This document shows positions 9,801 to 12,675 of a stretch of 12,675 bases of DNA, piece by piece. The number at the start of each line of letters is the position of its first letter. Position 1 is the stretch's first letter. Where the stretch lies: positions 1 to 12,675 of the forward strand of contig NAVB01001691.1 in NCBI GenBank assembly GCA_002179805.1, read 5' to 3'. This stretch comes from Acanthamoeba lenticulata (taxonomy: Eukaryota > Discosea > Longamoebia > Acanthamoebidae). The translations under genes were made by a program, and so were the position numbers. Below the pieces are notes generated by a model. It was not told where the DNA came from, did not search any database, and saw nothing but the letters and a program-made list of their open reading frames with translations.

Positions 9801-10501
9801 GTTTCTTCCTCCTCGCTGCGCGGCGCCGCCCCGCTAGTCAAGAGAGCCAGAAGGTTGGTGTTTGGCCCATTATTGGGCCCGCTGGTGATGATGACGTTGC
9901 TCGGGTAGCTCATGCTGTGGTGCCGCTTGCGCGTCTTGACGCTGTTGCTGCTGAGGCTTGCCGCCGACGAGCCTGCGGTGCTGCCGGTTCCCGTACTGAT
10001 AGAGCTACCAGTGCTGCTGCGGGGCGATGTATTGGGCGAAGTTGACCGCGAGCTGTTGGGGGAAGCGGTGCCAGGGGATTCAGCCGAAAGAGACGACGCA
10101 GAGGAAAAGGACATAGCGTTCATAGACGAAGAAAGGAAGCTGGCTTCTGCGAAGCTCAGGCTGATTCCAGGTGAGGCGAGTGAATAGCGAGAGCGACGCT
10201 TTTCGAGGTTCTCTGCCTCGCTGGTGCCGTGGTCGAGCTGAGTTGTAACGTTGCCGCAGCTAGTGCTCAGGTGTGTGGTGGACTTTCGTTTGGGCGGAAG
10301 GCCAGGACTGGCGGAAGGCGGCGGCGCAAGTGAGTTTACCGGGTGCGGGTACGAGAAGGAGGTAGGACGTGTGGACGGAGGAAGTGGTTGGAAGGTGACG
10401 GTGCCGCCACCAGTGCCACTAGTGGAACTGGGCTCGTGCCGGTTCCGAGTTTGTTGTGCGTCGCGTTTGCCCTTCGTGTGTCGAGCGTGCCCCACAAACA
10501 T
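6870..10501 (-). CDS. RasGAP protein with three C-terminal SAM domains
   Basis: Probable Ras GTPase-activating protein. Exons in gene order: 10501-9342, 9257-9041, 8974-8882, 8798-8553, 8511-8431, 8365-8222, 8152-8056, 7977-7901, 7823-7664, 7603-7515, 7424-7295, 7218-7093, 7006-6870; 2757 nt, about 918 residues. The start is the first ATG after an in-frame TGA. Residues 1-230: Ser/Pro/Thr-rich and disordered. About 235-490: RasGAP domain with LLMREGSIMVDLLRMFF (candidate arginine finger R309), FLDKIHASM, YLRIFCPAIVSP (R419 in the FLR-type motif) and LVLIAKLIQSLAN. Then a basic, Gln-containing linker and helices. SAM1 about 685-752 (WEVDDVCSWL...HKVDGKVLL...LGI), SAM2 about 761-826 (WKTKNVGQWL...IQGEDLMDL...MGLK), SAM3 about 838-897 (WELADVCDWL...MGVENKVHRKKI). 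SAM exon junctions are clean. Less certain are the linker introns 8366-8430, 7978-8055 and 8799-8881 and the stop-free intron 9258-9341. SAM domains usually mediate protein or polymer contacts, so a scaffolded Ras regulator is inferred. Confidence 0.9.
7074..7084. repeat. G11/C11 homopolymer in the intron inside SAM3
   Basis: Eleven G on the plus strand, read as C11 in the transcript of the minus-strand gene, start ten nucleotides into intron 7007-7092 (donor GTACGTAGC). The tract has the same length as the run at 2-12, which also sits in an intron. Confidence 0.85.
8512..8552 (-). other. 41-nt micro-intron in the RasGAP-SAM gene
   Basis: GTACCTGC donor and ATGCAAG acceptor, phase 0, joining CRILETLQ to VLTVAALAHLLSTQLL, a continuous helical segment. 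Reading through the intron meets a stop just past its acceptor, so removal is needed to keep the frame. Confidence 0.6.
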
Positions 10502-10790
10502 ACTGGGGCCAAATCAAGCGTCTAACAAAGAGTCAGGGCGAGAAAGAAGAAGTGTTTGGGAAGTGCCGCAAGAGGTCGTCAGGAGGGCTCGTCGGGAGCT
10601 TCAGCGGAAGAAGGAGTACAAAGCCACTCCAGCAGAAGAGAATCGATTAGAGATGTGTAACCGCTTCCCCAGTCCTTCGGAATGGTACGTTGGGTTTGTT
10701 TCTGGCCTCTGAACCGACTCAACTACGTTTTCGCTCCTTATTTGGCACTGCATTCCTTTCCAGGAGAAAAAAGAAGTTACATCAACCAGA
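10502..10790. other. Intergenic region: phosphoesterase 3' UTR and RasGAP-SAM promoter
   Basis: 289 bp between two minus-strand genes in tandem. On the minus strand a CAAATAAGG stretch near 10737-10743 could act as a variant polyadenylation signal for the phosphoesterase gene. No canonical AATAAA or TATA box is visible, and the short open frames lack coding character. Confidence 0.4.
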
Positions 10791-11830
10791 TCACGCCAGC
10801 GAGAAACCCACCAGCTGTTGACCTCGCAACACGGTCCCGCCAACACCCACAGGCCCCATTCCTCCTTCCTGCACCGACACCGTCAGATTGCTTCGTTTTG
10901 AACAACACACAGAGCAATGATGGAAGAACCTTGGCCTCAAACGTGATGCCTTGTGGGATGGAAATAGCGGCCAAAACGGCGTGCAGGTCATCCACAGTGT
11001 CATAAGCGAGTGTCACACTGTCGTCGCAGAGCACTACTAGTGAGCCACATCATCAGGCAAAAGACAACGTTCGGGGAGAGCATTCGTACTGGGGCTGGAA
11101 GTAGTTGAACACGCCGGGAGAGCCATACTGCTCAAACAAACGGATCATTTCCGAGCGGCGGGGCTCGGGCAGCTGCGCTCACAGTGAAAGGAGGAAGAAG
11201 GCACCACAACCTATCAGAAAGGGCCAATACAAAGTGTGAGCTGGGTGGCACACCTTCATAACCCATGTCGGCACCGGAGCAGAAGTATTGCGCAGCTGAT
11301 AAGTGGCCTGGCAAACCACAGCAACATGAGACGGCCTGCCATGTTGCACGGAAGAGCAAGTTGGTTCGCGTACCAGCACAGCAACATCCGAGAGGTTTTG
11401 CACACAGTGCGTCACCCTCGCGTTCCACAACATGTACGACCCTGCACCACAAGCCATCATAAGTCGCTAAAAGCGTGAACAGAGGCGGGTGCTGCTGGTT
11501 CGCACCAGACACAACGGTGTCGTTAAGCGTGATGGGGCAGCGATGTAGAAGCGGCACCGCTGCCTTGAGTGTTTCCATCAAGTCGTAGATGTGGGAAAGC
11601 GGGAAGTCCGCAAGATAAAGGGTCACGTGGGGTTCAGCAAAGGTATCAAAATCGACTTGGTTGTGCGGGGCGAGTTGCGTAATCTTCCGTCCCAATTTCA
11701 TCACCAGATCGTTGGTGGCGGCATCCAATTTGACGTGAATGTCGAGCTGAATCGAAGATGCACCGTGAATGAGCACTACGGCCAACAGCCAGAGGCTTAC
11801 TGTGACCACCACAGCTCCGTTTCTTTGCAT
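10791..11830 (-). CDS. Secreted 2H phosphoesterase family protein
   Basis: Member of the 2H phosphoesterase superfamily (2'-5' RNA ligase / cyclic phosphodiesterase fold), whose two H-x-T/S motifs form the active site. Exons in gene order: 11830-11506, 11441-11374, 11307-11254, 11172-11090, 11017-10930, 10868-10791; 696 nt, about 231 residues, all phases consistent. Residues 1-26 look like a signal peptide: a short basic start, a hydrophobic core (VVVTVSLWLLAVVLI) and HGASS before a likely cleavage site. First motif EPHVTLYL with His near 68; second FQPHVTLAYD with His near 177, whose codon is split CA|T by intron 11018-11089. Between them are GSYMLWNARVTHCVQNLSD and LPEPRRSEMIRLFEQYGSPG, segments I associate with a family of protist secreted homologs; the end is GTVLRGQQL. 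Natural substrate (RNA 2',3'-cyclic phosphate, ADP-ribose cyclic phosphate or other) is unknown. The start is 87 bp after the upstream gene's stop. Confidence 0.88.
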
Positions 11831-11857
11831 TTCGGATTTTGAATTTTAACAAAACAG

Positions 11858-11863
11858 TTTATT
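11858..11863 (-). terminator. Polyadenylation signal AATAAA for the TPR-protein gene
   Basis: The complement of TTTATT in an A/T-rich patch 55-60 nt after the TPR stop at 11918-11920. It ends only 27 nt before the phosphoesterase ATG at 11830, so the cleavage site of one transcript should fall in or next to the 5' leader of the next. Confidence 0.6.
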
Positions 11864-11917
11864 TTGTCAACCAAAATACTCGCCCGACGGTCAGCAGCGA
11901 GGACGTCGCGCTCGGGC

Positions 11918-12675
11918 TCAAGGAAGGATGCGTGAGGATGTGGGGAGAGTCGGGATGGGCCGGCTTGTGTTGGCCATATAGGCAGAGAGAAGGTCAAGAT
12001 TGGCGCGCAACTGGATACAGCTCCTGTCCCCCTCGTTGGGTCGCTTTTTCGCCGCCTCTTGCTGCAGCAGTTGCAGGGCCTCGGCAGACTTGTTCATTTG
12101 GTGCAGGGCTGCACACACACACACACAAAGTGGCGAGTCAACACGAAGCCAAGCTGGATAAGTCCCTGCCAGTTCCGGCGATTATTGATAGTGTGTAGCT
12201 TCGTACCAACGGCGAGGTTGTTCAGGTAGCCACAATACAGGGGCTTGTGCGCGACCGCCTGTTGGAGCACCTGGTAGCCTTGCTGGAAGAGGTTGTTCTC
12301 AAGAAGAAGGCAGCCAAGAGCACTTTCGGCTTCACCAGCGTATTCTAGTTGGCTGTGCTTCGCCTTGTTCTCGGGAGCGTTGTATAGCTGCACGGCGAAG
12401 TCCAAGAAGTCATAGGCCTTCTGCTTCAGACCTTGGCCCGGCCAAGCACAAGTCACAGTCAGGAAAGCACGACAATCGGATACAAAAGAGCAAGATCTTA
12501 CCAGATTTCCAGTATATCAGACCAACATCAAGGTAGGCAAACTCGTGGTACGGCTTGGGGGTGCGGTTGATGATGAGCCCGTAGTAGTCCAGCGCCAGCG
12601 AGAAGTTACCCTTGGTCATGGCCAACTTGGCCATTCGGCTTAGGCTTAGAATGTTGCTCGGGTCCACTTCCAACG
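11918..12675 (-). CDS. TPR-repeat protein, 3' part (partial)
   Basis: C-terminal part of a tetratricopeptide-repeat protein; the 5' end lies beyond the right edge. Exons in gene order: >12675-12502, 12431-12207, 12108-11918, with GTAAGA and GTACGA donors and phase-1 junctions. TPR-like helix pairs are seen: KGNFSLALDYYGLIINRTP, then AYLDVGLIYWKSGLKQKAYD with a DFAVQLYNAP helix, ALGCLLLENNLFQQGYQVLQ with QAVAHKP, and NNLAVALHQMNKSAEALQLL. Spacing is close to the 34-residue TPR period. The last segment (ANLDLLSAYMANTSRP and a Pro/Ser-rich tail) ends at a TGA. TPR arrays bind peptides or partner proteins; no catalytic domain is visible in this part and the partner is unknown. Confidence 0.85.
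12112..12127. repeat. (CA)8 microsatellite at an intron acceptor of the TPR gene
   Basis: Eight CA units. In the sense of the minus-strand gene they read (TG)8 directly before the GCAG acceptor of intron 12109-12206, in the position normally held by the polypyrimidine tract. Confidence 0.85.

Noticed and set aside
10251..10712. Plus-strand open frame opposite the RasGAP N-terminus
   Set aside because: It has no domain character; it is antisense to a low-complexity Ser/Pro-rich exon.
10930..11034. 2H enzyme with the second catalytic His replaced by Ser (DSVTLAY)
   Set aside because: The Ser is intronic; the splice 11090/11017 restores PHVTLAY.
1..12675. Mobile element, CRISPR array, rRNA or tRNA genes
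   Set aside because: No transposase motifs, terminal repeats, spaced direct repeats, or tRNA A/B boxes were recognised on either strand.

Overview
This window looks like nuclear DNA from a compact, GC-rich, intron-dense unicellular eukaryote. The gene types, the short introns (about 40-100 nt, mostly 60-90) and the frequent GTACGN/GTGCGN donors best fit an amoebozoan such as Acanthamoeba; that placement is inference. No gene is readable as one open frame. Each was rebuilt by joining frames at GT-AG (in one case GC-AG) junctions that keep phase and restore family motifs. I can place about 43 complete introns in 12.7 kb.

Layout, left to right. Three genes lie on the plus strand. (1) Positions <24-1273: the 3' part of a Rnl1-like RNA ligase, with nucleotidyltransferase motifs III, IV and V visible and the lysine motif off the left edge. 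(2) 1465-3898: a 12-exon, about 549-residue major facilitator superfamily transporter. (3) 3989-5595: an 8-exon 4-hydroxy-2-oxoglutarate aldolase / dihydrodipicolinate synthase-family enzyme whose small first exon adds a likely mitochondrial presequence. Four genes lie on the minus strand. (4) 5751-6477: a 3-exon, about 196-residue protein with a coiled coil and a very acidic Asp/Glu tract encoded by a 12-bp tandem repeat. (5) 6870-10501: a 13-exon, about 918-residue protein joining a Ser-rich N-terminus, a RasGAP domain and three tandem SAM domains. (6) 10791-11830: a 6-exon, about 231-residue secreted 2H phosphoesterase. (7) 11918->12675: the 3' part of a TPR-repeat protein. The aldolase and acidic-protein genes are convergent, 155 bp apart.

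Spacing is tight: 90 bp from transporter stop to aldolase start, and 87 bp from TPR stop to phosphoesterase start, with a polyadenylation signal inside the second gap. The genes do not form an obvious pathway; this is an ordinary gene-dense protist locus with several individually interesting proteins. I saw no mobile element, CRISPR array, rRNA or tRNA. The most notable items are the RasGAP-SAM-SAM-SAM architecture, the secreted 2H enzyme whose second catalytic His codon is split by an intron, the aldolase presequence, and six introns that are a multiple of three long and free of in-frame stops.
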